Source of the DNA: Dokdonella sp.
GTDB taxonomy: Bacteria; Pseudomonadota; Gammaproteobacteria; Xanthomonadales; Rhodanobacteraceae
Length of the DNA stretch: 64,000 bases
Reading direction: 5' to 3'
Assembly: GCA_019634795.1 (NCBI GenBank)
Contig: JAHCAR010000010.1
Span: forward strand, 60,585 to 124,584
In this document: in pieces, positions 9,543-18,253 of the stretch
How the letters are laid out: each line of letters opens with the position of its first letter
Numbering within the stretch: position 1 is the first letter of the stretch
Program-made: the position numbers and the translations under genes
Notes under the pieces: generated by a model
Seen by the model: only the letters and a program-made list of their open reading frames with translations
Told to the model about the DNA's origin: nothing
Database searches by the model: none

Positions 9543-10427
9543 TTAACCCGTCGCGCCCTCGAGAATCGGTGCCGGCCGTGCCCCGGCACCAGGCCGGGAA
9601 ACTCCAGCGGCGGCCATGTCGCGGCGGATGCCATGTTCCGTCCAGGTGGCACGCAATCGGCGTGTCTCTCCGCGAATGGCCAGGCAGTTCTCGCGCATGC
9701 CGGGTTTGTTGTGGCCGCGCGCGTGCTCGAGGTGCACGCAGATGGCCGAATAGCGGATCGTCTTTCCACGCACGCCGGCGTGGTTCAGGCGTTCGCCGAG
9801 TTCGAGATCCTGACCGCCGTATTGCATGCGTTCGTCCCAGCCGTTCACGCGAACGATGTCGGCCTTCCAGGCCGATGCATTGTGTCCGTGGAAGCGCGGT
9901 GCGACCGGCGTCACGCGGTTGAGCAGCGCCCGCATCCATGCCTGGCGGGCGCGCAGCTTCAGGGTGTGCCGGCGCAACCCGTTGGCGGCAAGCCAGCGGT
10001 AGTCCGTGGCCCGCCCGCTGAGGATGTCCTCGCGCCGGATGCGGTGGCTCAGACCCAGAGGCAGTTTGCTGTAGCCGCCGGAGAGGAAATAACCCGGCCT
10101 GCGCTGGGCGAAGTGGCAGGCGACGAAGTCGGCTCGCGGCACGCAATCTCCGTCACTGAAGATCAGGTAGTCGGCCCGCGCCATCTCGATGCCGCGGTTC
10201 ATCGCCGTGCACTTGCGATACCCCTGGTCGGGCTGCCAGAAATGCCGCAGATCGAAGGGGACCTCGGCCCGCAGCGCCTCGATGCGGGTGCGGGTTTCGG
10301 GGCCGGAGCCATCATCGACAACGATCACCTCGAAGTCGGCGAAGGTCTGGCGCGCATAGCCGAGCAGAACCCATTCGAGCCATTGCGGCTCGTTGTAGGT
10401 GGATATCAGAACGCTGATGGCGGGCAT
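9543..10427 (-). CDS. Family 2 glycosyltransferase
   Basis: A 294-residue GT-A fold glycosyltransferase. The N-terminus ISVLISTYNEPQWLEWVL, the VVDDGS motif near residue 38 and SDGDC near 91-95 (DxD-type metal/nucleotide site) are typical of GT2. A later block, NASAWKADIVRVNGWDE then GGQDLELGERL, matches the galactosyltransferase-type C-terminal domain found in lipopolysaccharide and capsule enzymes. No transmembrane helix is seen, so it is cytoplasmic or peripheral. The ATG at 10427 is preferred over GTG at 10433 because the GGAG upstream is better spaced for it. The acceptor sugar cannot be read from sequence, and no other polysaccharide genes are adjacent. Confidence 0.88.
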   Translation of the reverse strand: MPAISVLISTYNEPQWLEWVLLGYARQTFADFEVIVVDDGSGPETRTRIEALRAEVPFDLRHFWQPDQGYRKCTAMNRGIEMARADYLIFSDGDCVPRADFVACHFAQRRPGYFLSGGYSKLPLGLSHRIRREDILSGRATDYRWLAANGLRRHTLKLRARQAWMRALLNRVTPVAPRFHGHNASAWKADIVRVNGWDERMQYGGQDLELGERLNHAGVRGKTIRYSAICVHLEHARGHNKPGMRENCLAIRGETRRLRATWTEHGIRRDMAAAGVSRPGAGARPAPILEGATG

Positions 10428-10530
10428 GGCCACGCTCTCCCCCGGGAAACTTCCACCTCATACTTGCGGGGCAATGGGTCAAGCGCGTTAAGGCCGCATT
10501 TCGGTTCGAAGACAGCGGGTCCGAGCATCG

Positions 10531-10564
10531 TTGCAAAACGGAGTAAACCGTATAAACTGTTTAC
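10531..10564 (+). promoter_or_regulatory. Candidate promoter with overlapping palindromic operator
   Basis: A short AT-rich island upstream of the histone-like gene at 10586. GTAAAC (10543-10548) and GTTTAC (10559-10564) form a perfect 6-bp inverted repeat with a 10-base spacer containing TATAAACT. TTGCAA at 10531 could be the -35 and TAAACT (10553-10558) the -10 with 16 bases between. An operator overlapping the -10 suggests repression, perhaps by the gene's own ribbon-helix-helix-like product. Not tested. Confidence 0.45.
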
Positions 10565-10585
10565 ATCCTTCTTCGAGCCACGCAC

Positions 10586-10969
10586 ATGAACAAGCCAGCC
10601 GTGCGCAAGTCCACTGTACGCAAGTCCACCAAGGCTTCCGCTTCCACCAAATCCGCGGCGCGCGCCAAGGCAGCAGCCAAACCGGCAAAGAAGGCCAAGC
10701 ACGAGAAGAAGCCGACGCCGCCGGCGGTGATCGAGCACGGCAAGCACCGCATCAAGCTCGTGCGCGACAGTTTCACGATGCCACGCGATGAATTCGAGCG
10801 CATTGCGCGCCTCAAGGCTCGCGCGATCGACCTCAAGCGACCGGCCAAGAAGAGCGAACTGCTGCGCGCCGGCCTGCAGGTGCTCGAACGCCTCGACGAC
10901 GCGAGCCTGCTGGCAACCCTCAACGCATTGCAGCCGATCAAGACCGGCCGCCCGAAGAAGCGCCACTGA
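10586..10969 (+). CDS. Lysine/alanine-rich histone-like DNA-binding protein
   Basis: A 127-residue protein in two parts. Residues 1-45 are a Lys/Ala/Ser/Thr-rich tail like histone H1 or bacterial H1-like proteins. Residues about 52-115 hold a conserved block, HRIKLVRDSFTMPRDEFERI then KKSELLRAGLQVLERL, found in proteobacterial proteins of unknown role; its strand-helix-helix pattern resembles ribbon-helix-helix DNA-binding domains. The C-terminus KTGRPKKRH contains an AT-hook-like GRPKK core. It is probably a nucleoid-associated or regulatory protein. The upstream region carries a palindromic site (10543-10564), and a strong hairpin follows the stop (10983-11009), so it is likely transcribed alone. 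Confidence 0.8.
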   Translation: MNKPAVRKSTVRKSTKASASTKSAARAKAAAKPAKKAKHEKKPTPPAVIEHGKHRIKLVRDSFTMPRDEFERIARLKARAIDLKRPAKKSELLRAGLQVLERLDDASLLATLNALQPIKTGRPKKRH

Positions 10970-10982
10970 TTCCGACGCGCAC

Positions 10983-11009
10983 GGCGGCGGCGATCGATTC
11001 GCCGCCGCC
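10983..11009 (+). terminator. Perfect 11-bp hairpin after the histone-like gene
   Basis: GGCGGCGGCGA (10983-10993) and its exact complement TCGCCGCCGCC (10999-11009) with a 5-base loop, 13 bases after the stop at 10969. The T-run is lacking, so it may act as a pause or Rho-independent terminator of weak type. Confidence 0.5.
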
Positions 11010-11036
11010 CGTCCCGTCCTTGCCACGATTCGACCG

Positions 11037-12089
11037 ATGCCATTCTTCACTCTTTCGCCAATCCGGTTTTCGCTTCGCCGCTCGCGTTTGCGCACCGCGC
11101 TGATGGCTACGGCCCTGGCTGCGGCGTTGCCAGTACTCGTGAGCCCGGCCTGGATCCATGCACGAACCATCCAGGCGCTGCCGTCGGGACCTGAGCGGCC
11201 GAGCCCGGCATCCGAAGACACAAGGTTCAAGGTTACCGATCTCGAATGGTTCGATGCAGCCCGCCAGCGGCGCGTACCGGTGCGCCTGTTCTGGCCGGCC
11301 GCGGCGCAGGCCGGCAAGGTCCCGCTGGTAGTGTTCTCGCCGGGCATCGGCAGTTCGCGCGACGGTTACACCTACCTCGGCTGCTACTGGGCTGCGCACG
11401 GCATCGCCAGCCTGCACCTGCAGCACGTCGGCAGCGACCGCTCGCTATGGCAGGGCAGCCTGATCGGCCTGGTGTCGCGGTTTCGCGAGGCAACCAGCGA
11501 ATCCGAGGCGATCGCGCGGGTCGAGGATGCCCGGTTCGCCCTCGATCGCCTGCTCGCGAGTCGGTTCGGCGCATCGGTTTCGCGCCAGCAGATCGCCGCC
11601 GCAGGCCATTCCTTCGGCGCCAACACGACCCTGCTCGAAGCCGGTGCCACGGTCACCCGCCACGGGCACACGCTGAACTTCCGTGACCCGCGTATTTCGG
11701 CCGCGATCCTGATCTCGGCACCGCCCTTTTATGGCGATGCGGACCTGCGCCCGATCCTCGCTTCGGTCACGATCCCGACCCTGCATATCACCACCGAGGA
11801 CGACGTGATCCGACTTCCCGGGTTCGGTTCCGACGTCCGCGACCGGCAGGCAATCTTCGATGTGACCGGCAGCGCCTTCAAGGTGCTCGCCATCTACAGC
11901 GAAGGCAGCCACAACGTGTTCACCGACCGCCGCCATTTCGACACGGCGCAGGTCGCTGACGAGGTCAAGTCCGATGCCGCGGAACTGACCCTGGCTTTTC
12001 TCGATTCGTTGGACGGGCGTGCCGACGGGCTCGCTTCGCGAGTGATTTCGCGCCCGGGCCTGATCGCCAAATACGTGCTGCAGCGCTGA
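11037..12089 (+). CDS. Exported alpha/beta hydrolase (dienelactone hydrolase/PET-hydrolase-like)
   Basis: A 350-residue hydrolase with an N-terminal hydrophobic segment (about residues 20-37, with arginines before it) that reads as a signal peptide or anchor. The nucleophile elbow is GHSFG (190-194, Ser192); the oxyanion-side loop is FSPGIGSSRDGY (100-111); later TEDDVI and GSHNVF supply the likely acid Asp and catalytic His. The layout resembles platelet-activating-factor acetylhydrolase-like and dienelactone hydrolase-like lipases/esterases. Substrate unknown. The start at 11037 lacks a clear ribosome binding site; an in-frame ATG 22 codons later (11103) is an alternative that would shorten the leader. 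Confidence 0.82.
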   Translation: MPFFTLSPIRFSLRRSRLRTALMATALAAALPVLVSPAWIHARTIQALPSGPERPSPASEDTRFKVTDLEWFDAARQRRVPVRLFWPAAAQAGKVPLVVFSPGIGSSRDGYTYLGCYWAAHGIASLHLQHVGSDRSLWQGSLIGLVSRFREATSESEAIARVEDARFALDRLLASRFGASVSRQQIAAAGHSFGANTTLLEAGATVTRHGHTLNFRDPRISAAILISAPPFYGDADLRPILASVTIPTLHITTEDDVIRLPGFGSDVRDRQAIFDVTGSAFKVLAIYSEGSHNVFTDRRHFDTAQVADEVKSDAAELTLAFLDSLDGRADGLASRVISRPGLIAKYVLQR

Positions 12090-12095
12090 TCCGCG

Positions 12096-12125
12096 CTGCG
12101 CGCGCCGCAATCGCGGCGCGCGCAG
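12096..12125. terminator. Perfect 13-bp bidirectional hairpin
   Basis: CTGCGCGCGCCGC (12096-12108), loop AATC, and the exact complement GCGGCGCGCGCAG (12113-12125). It sits between the convergent stops at 12089 and 12150 and so could serve both genes. No T-run is present. Confidence 0.6.
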
Positions 12126-12149
12126 GCGTCTCGCCTTGTTGGCGAGCGT

Positions 12150-14996
12150 TCAGTCGAAGCCGTTGCGGAACAGGACGGCGCTCATCGAATACAGGGTCGT
12201 CGTGCCGCTGATCTCGTTGGCCACCGCGATCATCGAATCGCCCGTCGGGCTCTCGCTCGCGGGAATGAAGCGAATGCCTTCGGGACCGAGATCGCCGGCG
12301 GCCGCGGGGTCTGTGTCCAGGTCGATGACCACGCCGAAATCGCGATTGTTGGCGTAACCCATGTATTGGATCGCATACGGATTGGTGACATCGAACACGA
12401 CGATGCCGCCGATCCTTTCGAGGCCGACGAAGGCGTAGCTGTGGCCGTCGCTGGCGACACCGACGGCCAGCGCTTCGGGCTCGGGGCCCTTGTTGTCACT
12501 GCGCGACTCGAAGGACTGGTTTTCCTCGTTGTCCGAGTTGAAATTGTCCGGATAGCGCTCGGCCGTGACCAGTTCGATGAGGTCACCGCTGTCATAGACC
12601 AGGTTGCCGTACTGGTCCCAGACGGCCATCGAGCGACTGCCGTAGGACTGCAGGCGGTCGAAATCGCCATCGCCATCGAGGTCGCCGTCCAGGGTCGAGA
12701 TGCCGAGACGCCCCAGTGCCGCATTGTTCTTCAGCGCGGCCGCGTTCGGAAAGGCGGTCGGGTCGAGCACGACGCCCGCGCTGCCCACCCGCGCGTCTTC
12801 GCCTCGATCGTCGCCCTCGCCCGCGCTGGCATAGAAGCGTTCGCCGGCGGGGCCGGCAAATGCGGCCACCGTATCGGGCATGTGCATGCCGAACACGGGC
12901 CAGTTGCCAATGTTGATCGAAGGACCGTCACGATCGGACGGATCGAGGCCGCTGCCGAGATCGAAGTGAACCAGACCGAGTTGGATCGGCGTCGGCTCGG
13001 CATCGAGCGGCACCGTGCCGTTCGGCGGATTCGGCAGTGGCTGCGCGGCCAGGCCGAAATCGTTGTCGTTGAGCAGGGCCAGCTCGCCATTGCCGAGCAC
13101 GGCCAGGCCTTCGAGCTTGTCGCCCTGGAAATAGCCGATCGACGGCAGGTTGGCGACCTTGACCTTGGCCACCGCGCGGATACCTGCGAGTGCCAGCTGG
13201 TCCGGCGTGTGCTGCTCCAGGGTCAGGCCAGGCAGCAGTGCGGGCGCGGCCGGTCCGCGCAGATTGGTTGCGCCGACGAGGTTGAACTCGAACAGCATCT
13301 TCTTGCCGCTGCGTTCGACCGAATCGTCGCGCTCGACGATGTAGAAGCGGCCATTGCCGGCGTACGCGGCGTCGCCGATCTTGTCGGTGTTCTGTTCGCG
13401 GAATGGCGACTTGTCGATCAGGTAGACGTACTCGGCGACCACGCTGCCGTCGGCAGGGTCGATGCCGAGCATGCGAATGACCTTCGAGCCATTGCTGGCC
13501 GCCGTATCCGGATTGGCCAGCGGGGTCTGGATGAATGCGTAGAGGATGCCGGCATCGCTATCGAAGGCCATGCCTTCGAAGCCGCGATTCGGGCGCCGCA
13601 GGCTGTACTCGGCCGGCAGCGTCTCGCTGCCATAGGTGCCGACCGCTTGCCCACCGAGTGCAGCCGTGCCCTGTGGCACGTAGCGTGCGAGCAGCGCGCC
13701 GGCGGGATTGAACTGGTAGATCGCCGGGCGGTACTCGTCGACCATCCAGTAGTTGCCGCTGCCATCGATGACCAGGCCCTCGAGATCGGCCCCGAGCGGA
13801 TCGTAGTCGAGCACCGTGCCGAACAGATCGACGGGCTCTTCGTCGACGCCCGCGATATTGGGCAACCCGGTCATCGGCGTCGTGCCATCAGCACGCGTCA
13901 GGGCGAGCTGGTCGCCCAGCTCGATCTGGCCATTGCCCGGATCGAAGCTGAAACGGACCAGGCGCGGCTGGTAGGTCGGCAGCGCGAACGGGCGCTCCAG
14001 GGCGGGGTCGCCGTCGACATTGGTCGGCTCAGCGTTCGGCCCGCGATCCGGCACGGTGACGAAACGCAGCTTGCCGGTCGGTCCGTCGATGCCTTCGAAC
14101 CACAGCGCCGAGAAGCCGCCGAGGCGAATGTCCTGGCCGCCGGCCGTGCTTCCGAGCACCGGCAGGGTCGGGAAATCGAAGGTCTGCACGCGCGGCAAGC
14201 CGCGCTCGTGGTTCTTGAGGCCGGCCGCAACGATGTCCAGTACGGTGCGCGAGGCCAGATCGATCACGGCGAACGCGTTGGCTTCCTGCAGCGAGACGAA
14301 GGCCTGGGCGTTGTCGGCGGAGACGGCGACGTATTCGGGTTCCAGATCGCGACTTGCCGACCGCCCCGGGAAGATGCGCACGCCACGGGCGCGCAATTCA
14401 TTCTCGCGCCCGTCGAACGGCGTCAGCGGAATCTGGTAGGCGGTCGCCTTGTCGATCCCTTCGGCGAGGTCGATCAGGGTGATCGACCCGCGCGGATCGA
14501 TGAAGTCCGGAGTGCCAGGGTCTCCGACCGGCTCACCTTCGTTGGCCGACAGGACAGTGTGGCCGTCCGGGCTGAAGACGACATTGTCCGGCAGCACGCC
14601 CGCAGCAAAGATTCGCCGCAGCTGGCCGTCCGTGTCGAAGAAGGCGAGCACGCCCGGCGTGGTGGGCGATGCATTCGGAACGGCGACGACGACGAGGCCG
14701 TCGTGCACGGCGACGCTGGTGACATTGTCGCCGTAGGGCGTCACGTCGATGCTGAACAGAAGGGCAGGCGCATCGACGTCGGCGGCGTCGATGACATCGA
14801 CCTTGCGGGTCGCGCCGTTGGTGACGAAGAGGCGCTGGCTGGCGGAATCGTAGGCGACGATTTCGGATCCGGCAGTGGCGCCGGAGGAATAGGTGCCGCG
14901 CTTGATCAGGTCGAGCGACTGCGCGGCGACCGGCACGGATATCGCGCAGGCCAGCGCTGCAACCAGCCCTATGCCGCGGTGTCGAGGAAGGTTCAT
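12150..14996 (-). CDS. Large secreted choice-of-anchor I protein with inserted phytase-like esterase domain
   Basis: A 948-residue exported protein (signal peptide about residues 1-25, ending PVAAQS). The outer parts form a beta-propeller of the choice-of-anchor I type: start GSEIVAYDSASQRLFVTNGA, VFSPDGHTVLSANEGEP, and the end SDNKGPEPEALAVG, YAFVGLERIGGIVVFDV. Between them, from about residue 290 to 640, lies an esterase-like domain of the phytase family, with LEGLVIDGSGNYWMVDEYRP and NRGFEGMAFDSDAGILY. A nested insertion is the simplest reading. The C-terminus is LFRNGFD, the shared motif. The start at 14996 has GGAG six bases upstream. Phosphatase, phosphodiesterase or lactonase activity are all possible; none is proven by sequence. 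Confidence 0.85.
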   Translation of the reverse strand: MNLPRHRGIGLVAALACAISVPVAAQSLDLIKRGTYSSGATAGSEIVAYDSASQRLFVTNGATRKVDVIDAADVDAPALLFSIDVTPYGDNVTSVAVHDGLVVVAVPNASPTTPGVLAFFDTDGQLRRIFAAGVLPDNVVFSPDGHTVLSANEGEPVGDPGTPDFIDPRGSITLIDLAEGIDKATAYQIPLTPFDGRENELRARGVRIFPGRSASRDLEPEYVAVSADNAQAFVSLQEANAFAVIDLASRTVLDIVAAGLKNHERGLPRVQTFDFPTLPVLGSTAGGQDIRLGGFSALWFEGIDGPTGKLRFVTVPDRGPNAEPTNVDGDPALERPFALPTYQPRLVRFSFDPGNGQIELGDQLALTRADGTTPMTGLPNIAGVDEEPVDLFGTVLDYDPLGADLEGLVIDGSGNYWMVDEYRPAIYQFNPAGALLARYVPQGTAALGGQAVGTYGSETLPAEYSLRRPNRGFEGMAFDSDAGILYAFIQTPLANPDTAASNGSKVIRMLGIDPADGSVVAEYVYLIDKSPFREQNTDKIGDAAYAGNGRFYIVERDDSVERSGKKMLFEFNLVGATNLRGPAAPALLPGLTLEQHTPDQLALAGIRAVAKVKVANLPSIGYFQGDKLEGLAVLGNGELALLNDNDFGLAAQPLPNPPNGTVPLDAEPTPIQLGLVHFDLGSGLDPSDRDGPSINIGNWPVFGMHMPDTVAAFAGPAGERFYASAGEGDDRGEDARVGSAGVVLDPTAFPNAAALKNNAALGRLGISTLDGDLDGDGDFDRLQSYGSRSMAVWDQYGNLVYDSGDLIELVTAERYPDNFNSDNEENQSFESRSDNKGPEPEALAVGVASDGHSYAFVGLERIGGIVVFDVTNPYAIQYMGYANNRDFGVVIDLDTDPAAAGDLGPEGIRFIPASESPTGDSMIAVANEISGTTTLYSMSAVLFRNGFD

Positions 14997-15252
14997 GGTG
15001 GCTCCAGGGGCAGTGAGTGTTCCGCGGCGGAGTGGATCATCCGAAAACGTCAGTGCCGTTACGCCCAAAAGTCAGCCGCCGCAAGCCAGGGAGCAGGGCG
15101 ACTGTCGGCGACCTCGTCGGTAGCGGATACGGAAGCGTCGTCGGCATCACTGCGTGCGCAAGCGCGTGCTATGACATCGCGAGCCATTGCGGAATACTGC
15201 GTCGTCGGGGCATTGCCCCGACAGCGAATCTGTCCAGGAACCGGAGTCGGCC

Positions 15253-16932
15253 ATGAGCATGGCAATCGAACGCGGCCACCAGATGTTTCCGACCCTCACG
15301 CCGGCGCAACGGCAGACCGCGCTGCGCTTCGCCAGCGCGCCGCCGCGCCGCTACGAGCCGGGCGAGGTCGTGTTTGCCCTCGGCAGCGAGGGAGCACCTG
15401 CCTTTCTCGTCACGGCCGGCAGCATCGATGTATTCCGCCGCACCGGCCTCGGCCGCGAAGAGCTGATCACTAGCCATCCCGAAGGCGCCCTGACCGGCGA
15501 GGTCGCGCAACTGGCCGGGCGGCCGACCCTGGCCGAGGGTCGCGCCGGCGCCGATGGCTGCGAGGCCGCGGCCTTCGATGCGGCGCATCTGCGCGCGCTG
15601 ATCATCGGCTCGGCCGACATCGGTGAAATCGTCATGCGCGCCTTCATCCTGCGGCGCACGGCGCTGATCACCGAGGGAGGTGCGGGACTGATCATCGTCG
15701 GCCGGCGCACGGACCCGCGAATCGTGCGCCTCGAGGGTTTTCTCTCGCGCAACGGCTATCCCTATACGGTGCTCTGTCCGGGCGCCGACGCCGATGCACG
15801 GCTGCTGATCGAACGCCTCGCCATCACCGAGGACGAGATGCCGATCGTGGTCTGCCCGAACGGCAGCGTGCTGCGCCGGCCGAATGAAGCCGATGTCGGC
15901 AGGTGCCTCGGCATCACGCCGAAGCTCGATCCAGATACGCTCTACGACGTCGCCATCGTTGGCGCCGGCCCGGCCGGCCTCGCAACCGCGGTCTACGCGG
16001 CCTCGGAAGGCCTGTCGGTGCTCGTACTCGACGCGCGGGCGTTCGGAGGTCAGGCCGGCGCCTCGGCGCGCATCGAAAACTACTTCGGCTTTCCGACCGG
16101 CATCTCCGGCCAGGCGCTGACGGCGCGTGCTTTCACCCAGGCCCAGAAATTCGGCGCCGAGATCGCCGTACCGGTGCAGGTCGATCGACTCGAGTGCGAC
16201 GAACCCAGTGGCAACGGCAGTCGCCGGCTACGCTTGCAGCTGAGCGACGGCCAGAGCATCGACGCGCGCAGTGTGGTGGTGGCTTCGGGTGTTCGCTACC
16301 GGCGACCGGATATCGCCAACCTCGCGGACTTCGAAGGCTGCGGGGTGTCCTACTGGGCATCGGCGATCGAGGCCCGGCTTTGCGAGGGCGAAGAAGTCGC
16401 CCTGGTCGGGGGTGGCAATTCGGCCGGCCAGGCCGTGGTTTTCCTCGCCGCGAAGGTGAAAAAACTGAACCTGATCATTCGCGGCGACGGCCTCGAAAGC
16501 TCGATGTCGAGCTACCTGATCGAACGCATCGCCGCACTGCCCAATGTCGAACTGCATCGACGTACCGAAGTCGTCGCCCTGGAAGGCGAAGCCGGTGTGG
16601 CCCTGGCCGCGGCCAGCTTCCGCAATCGTGACAGCGGCGAGGTCCGATGCACGCCGCTGCGCCATCTGTTCCTGTTCATCGGTGCCGACGCCCACACGAA
16701 CTGGCTCGTCGATTGCCCGGTCGCGCTCGACGACCGCGGCTACGTGGTGACCGGCGCAACGCATTCGCCGGCCGCAGGCGCACGCGCGCGCTTGCCGCTG
16801 GAAACCAGCGTTCCGCTGGTCTTCGCGATCGGCGACGTACGCGCCGGCTCGACCAAGCGCGTGGCGGCGGCAGTCGGCGAGGGCGCGGCCGTGGTCGCGC
16901 AGATTCATGCCGCCCTTGCCGGCGTGCCCTGA
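15253..16932 (+). CDS. Cyclic-nucleotide-binding-like / thioredoxin reductase-like FAD oxidoreductase fusion
   Basis: A 559-residue cytoplasmic protein. Residues 12-135 resemble a cyclic nucleotide-binding domain (PGEVVFALGSEGAPAFLVTAGSIDVF); residues 140-222 a glutaredoxin/thioredoxin fold without its CxxC; residues 232-559 a thioredoxin-reductase-like FAD/NAD(P)H module with GAGPAG (237-242) and VGGGNSAG (384-391). The redox pair expected as CATC is replaced by WASA (368-371), so disulfide reductase activity of the classic type is unlikely; this is known in the fused family. The N-terminal domain may gate electron transfer by a ligand. The start at 15253 has GGAG upstream. Divergent from the large secreted protein gene. 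Confidence 0.88.
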   Translation: MSMAIERGHQMFPTLTPAQRQTALRFASAPPRRYEPGEVVFALGSEGAPAFLVTAGSIDVFRRTGLGREELITSHPEGALTGEVAQLAGRPTLAEGRAGADGCEAAAFDAAHLRALIIGSADIGEIVMRAFILRRTALITEGGAGLIIVGRRTDPRIVRLEGFLSRNGYPYTVLCPGADADARLLIERLAITEDEMPIVVCPNGSVLRRPNEADVGRCLGITPKLDPDTLYDVAIVGAGPAGLATAVYAASEGLSVLVLDARAFGGQAGASARIENYFGFPTGISGQALTARAFTQAQKFGAEIAVPVQVDRLECDEPSGNGSRRLRLQLSDGQSIDARSVVVASGVRYRRPDIANLADFEGCGVSYWASAIEARLCEGEEVALVGGGNSAGQAVVFLAAKVKKLNLIIRGDGLESSMSSYLIERIAALPNVELHRRTEVVALEGEAGVALAAASFRNRDSGEVRCTPLRHLFLFIGADAHTNWLVDCPVALDDRGYVVTGATHSPAAGARARLPLETSVPLVFAIGDVRAGSTKRVAAAVGEGAAVVAQIHAALAGVP

Positions 16933-17145
16933 GCACGACGCAGCCTTCGACTGCGGGTGATTGCCGATATGGCCCGGCGCGCTTCACGCGCTTGCACCGG
17001 AACGATGCGCAGGCGCCGCGCCCACACCGAATCCTGCGCCCTGTTCCGGACAGTGGAACTTCAATCGGCCCGACCGCTGGGTGACTGGAGTTGCTAGGCT
17101 CGCCCGCGAACGGCCATCCCGGCACGGTCCGTCAGCGGAGCAGGC

Positions 17146-18102
17146 ATGAACGAACCTCGTCTCGAAACCTTTGCCGTCAATGGCATCCGCATGCGCGTGG
17201 CGATCCAGGGCGAAGGTCCACTGGTGATTTTCTGCCATGGCTTTCCGGAGTGCTGGATTTCCTGGCGCCATCAGCTGCAAGCCGTTTCCGCTGCGGGCTT
17301 TCGCGCGGTCGCGCCCGATATGCGCGGCTACGGCGGCAGCGATGCGCCGGCCGATCCCGATCAGTACACGATGCTGCATCAGGTCGGCGACATGACCGAA
17401 CTCGTGCGTGTGCTGGGTGCATCGCAGGCCGTCATCGTCGGCCACGACTGGGGTGCGCCGGTGGCCTGGCACGCCGCCCTGCTGCGTCCGCAGGTGTTCC
17501 GCGCCGTTGTCGGCCTCAGCGTCCCGTATTCGCCGCCCGCCGATATCGACCTGCTCAGCGCGCTCGAAAAGCGCGGCGTGCACACTTTCTACATGCAGTA
17601 TTTCCAGGCCCCGGGCGTCGCCGAAGCCGAACTCGAAGCCGATGTCGCCGCGACCCTGCGCAAGGTCACCTGGGGCCTGTCCGGCGAAGGCGCGGGCGGT
17701 GTCCCCGGCCTGCTCGGCCCCGGCGCCGGCTTCCTCGAGAACGCGCCTGATCCGGCGCGCATGCCGGACTGGCTCGATGCCGCGGATTTCGAGCATGCGG
17801 TCGGCGAATTCCGGCGCAACGGCTTTCGCGGCCCGCTCAACTGGTACCGCGCGATCCGCAAGTCGCACGAACTGCTGACCGCCTGGCGCGATGCGCCGAT
17901 CGTCCAGCCGTCGCTGTTCATCGGCGGCGAAAAGGATGACGTGCTGAAATTCTCGAGTTCACGCTCGGGCATGGCCCGCTTCTCCGAGACCCTGCCCGGC
18001 CTGCGCGGCTGTCATGTGCTCGAAGGCGCTGGCCATTGGATCCAGCGCGAGAAGGCCGACGCAGTCAATGCCCTGATCGTGGGGTTCCTCGGCGCGCTCT
18101 GA
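17146..18102 (+). CDS. Alpha/beta hydrolase, epoxide hydrolase-like
   Basis: A 318-residue soluble enzyme matching microbial and plant soluble epoxide hydrolases. HGFPE (31-35) forms the oxyanion hole, GHDWG (99-103) holds the nucleophile Asp101, NWYR in the cap region offers a ring-opening tyrosine, GGEKDD gives the acid, and GAGHWIQ near the end gives the catalytic His. The full triad plus HGFPE and GHDWG makes epoxide hydrolase more likely than haloalkane dehalogenase, which would have a halide-binding Trp in place of the cap Tyr. GGAG precedes the ATG. It appears monocistronic, with a hairpin directly after the stop. Confidence 0.88.
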   Translation: MNEPRLETFAVNGIRMRVAIQGEGPLVIFCHGFPECWISWRHQLQAVSAAGFRAVAPDMRGYGGSDAPADPDQYTMLHQVGDMTELVRVLGASQAVIVGHDWGAPVAWHAALLRPQVFRAVVGLSVPYSPPADIDLLSALEKRGVHTFYMQYFQAPGVAEAELEADVAATLRKVTWGLSGEGAGGVPGLLGPGAGFLENAPDPARMPDWLDAADFEHAVGEFRRNGFRGPLNWYRAIRKSHELLTAWRDAPIVQPSLFIGGEKDDVLKFSSSRSGMARFSETLPGLRGCHVLEGAGHWIQREKADAVNALIVGFLGAL

Positions 18103-18103
18103 G

Positions 18104-18139
18104 CGGACGCGCGGCGACATCCTGCGCCGCCGCGGTCCG
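18104..18139 (+). terminator. GC-rich hairpin after the epoxide hydrolase gene
   Basis: CGGAC (18104-18108) pairs with GTCCG (18135-18139) and GCGGCG (18111-18116) with CGCCGC (18125-18130), two bases after the stop. No T-run follows. Confidence 0.4.
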
Positions 18140-18253
18140 GGCAGGCTGCAAACGGGATCGCTGGCGTCGCTAACAACCAGCCCCCGGGAACTTGGCATAC
18201 TCTGCCGCTGCGCAGGCCGCGCGGAGGCCCATCCTGCGCCCTCGGGGGAACAC

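Noticed and set aside
12366-15473. A 1035-codon open frame on the plus strand antisense to the large secreted protein gene
   Set aside because: High GC and strong third-position bias give long antisense frames. The minus strand carries the signal peptide, propeller and phytase-like motifs and a good ribosome binding site; the plus frame has none.
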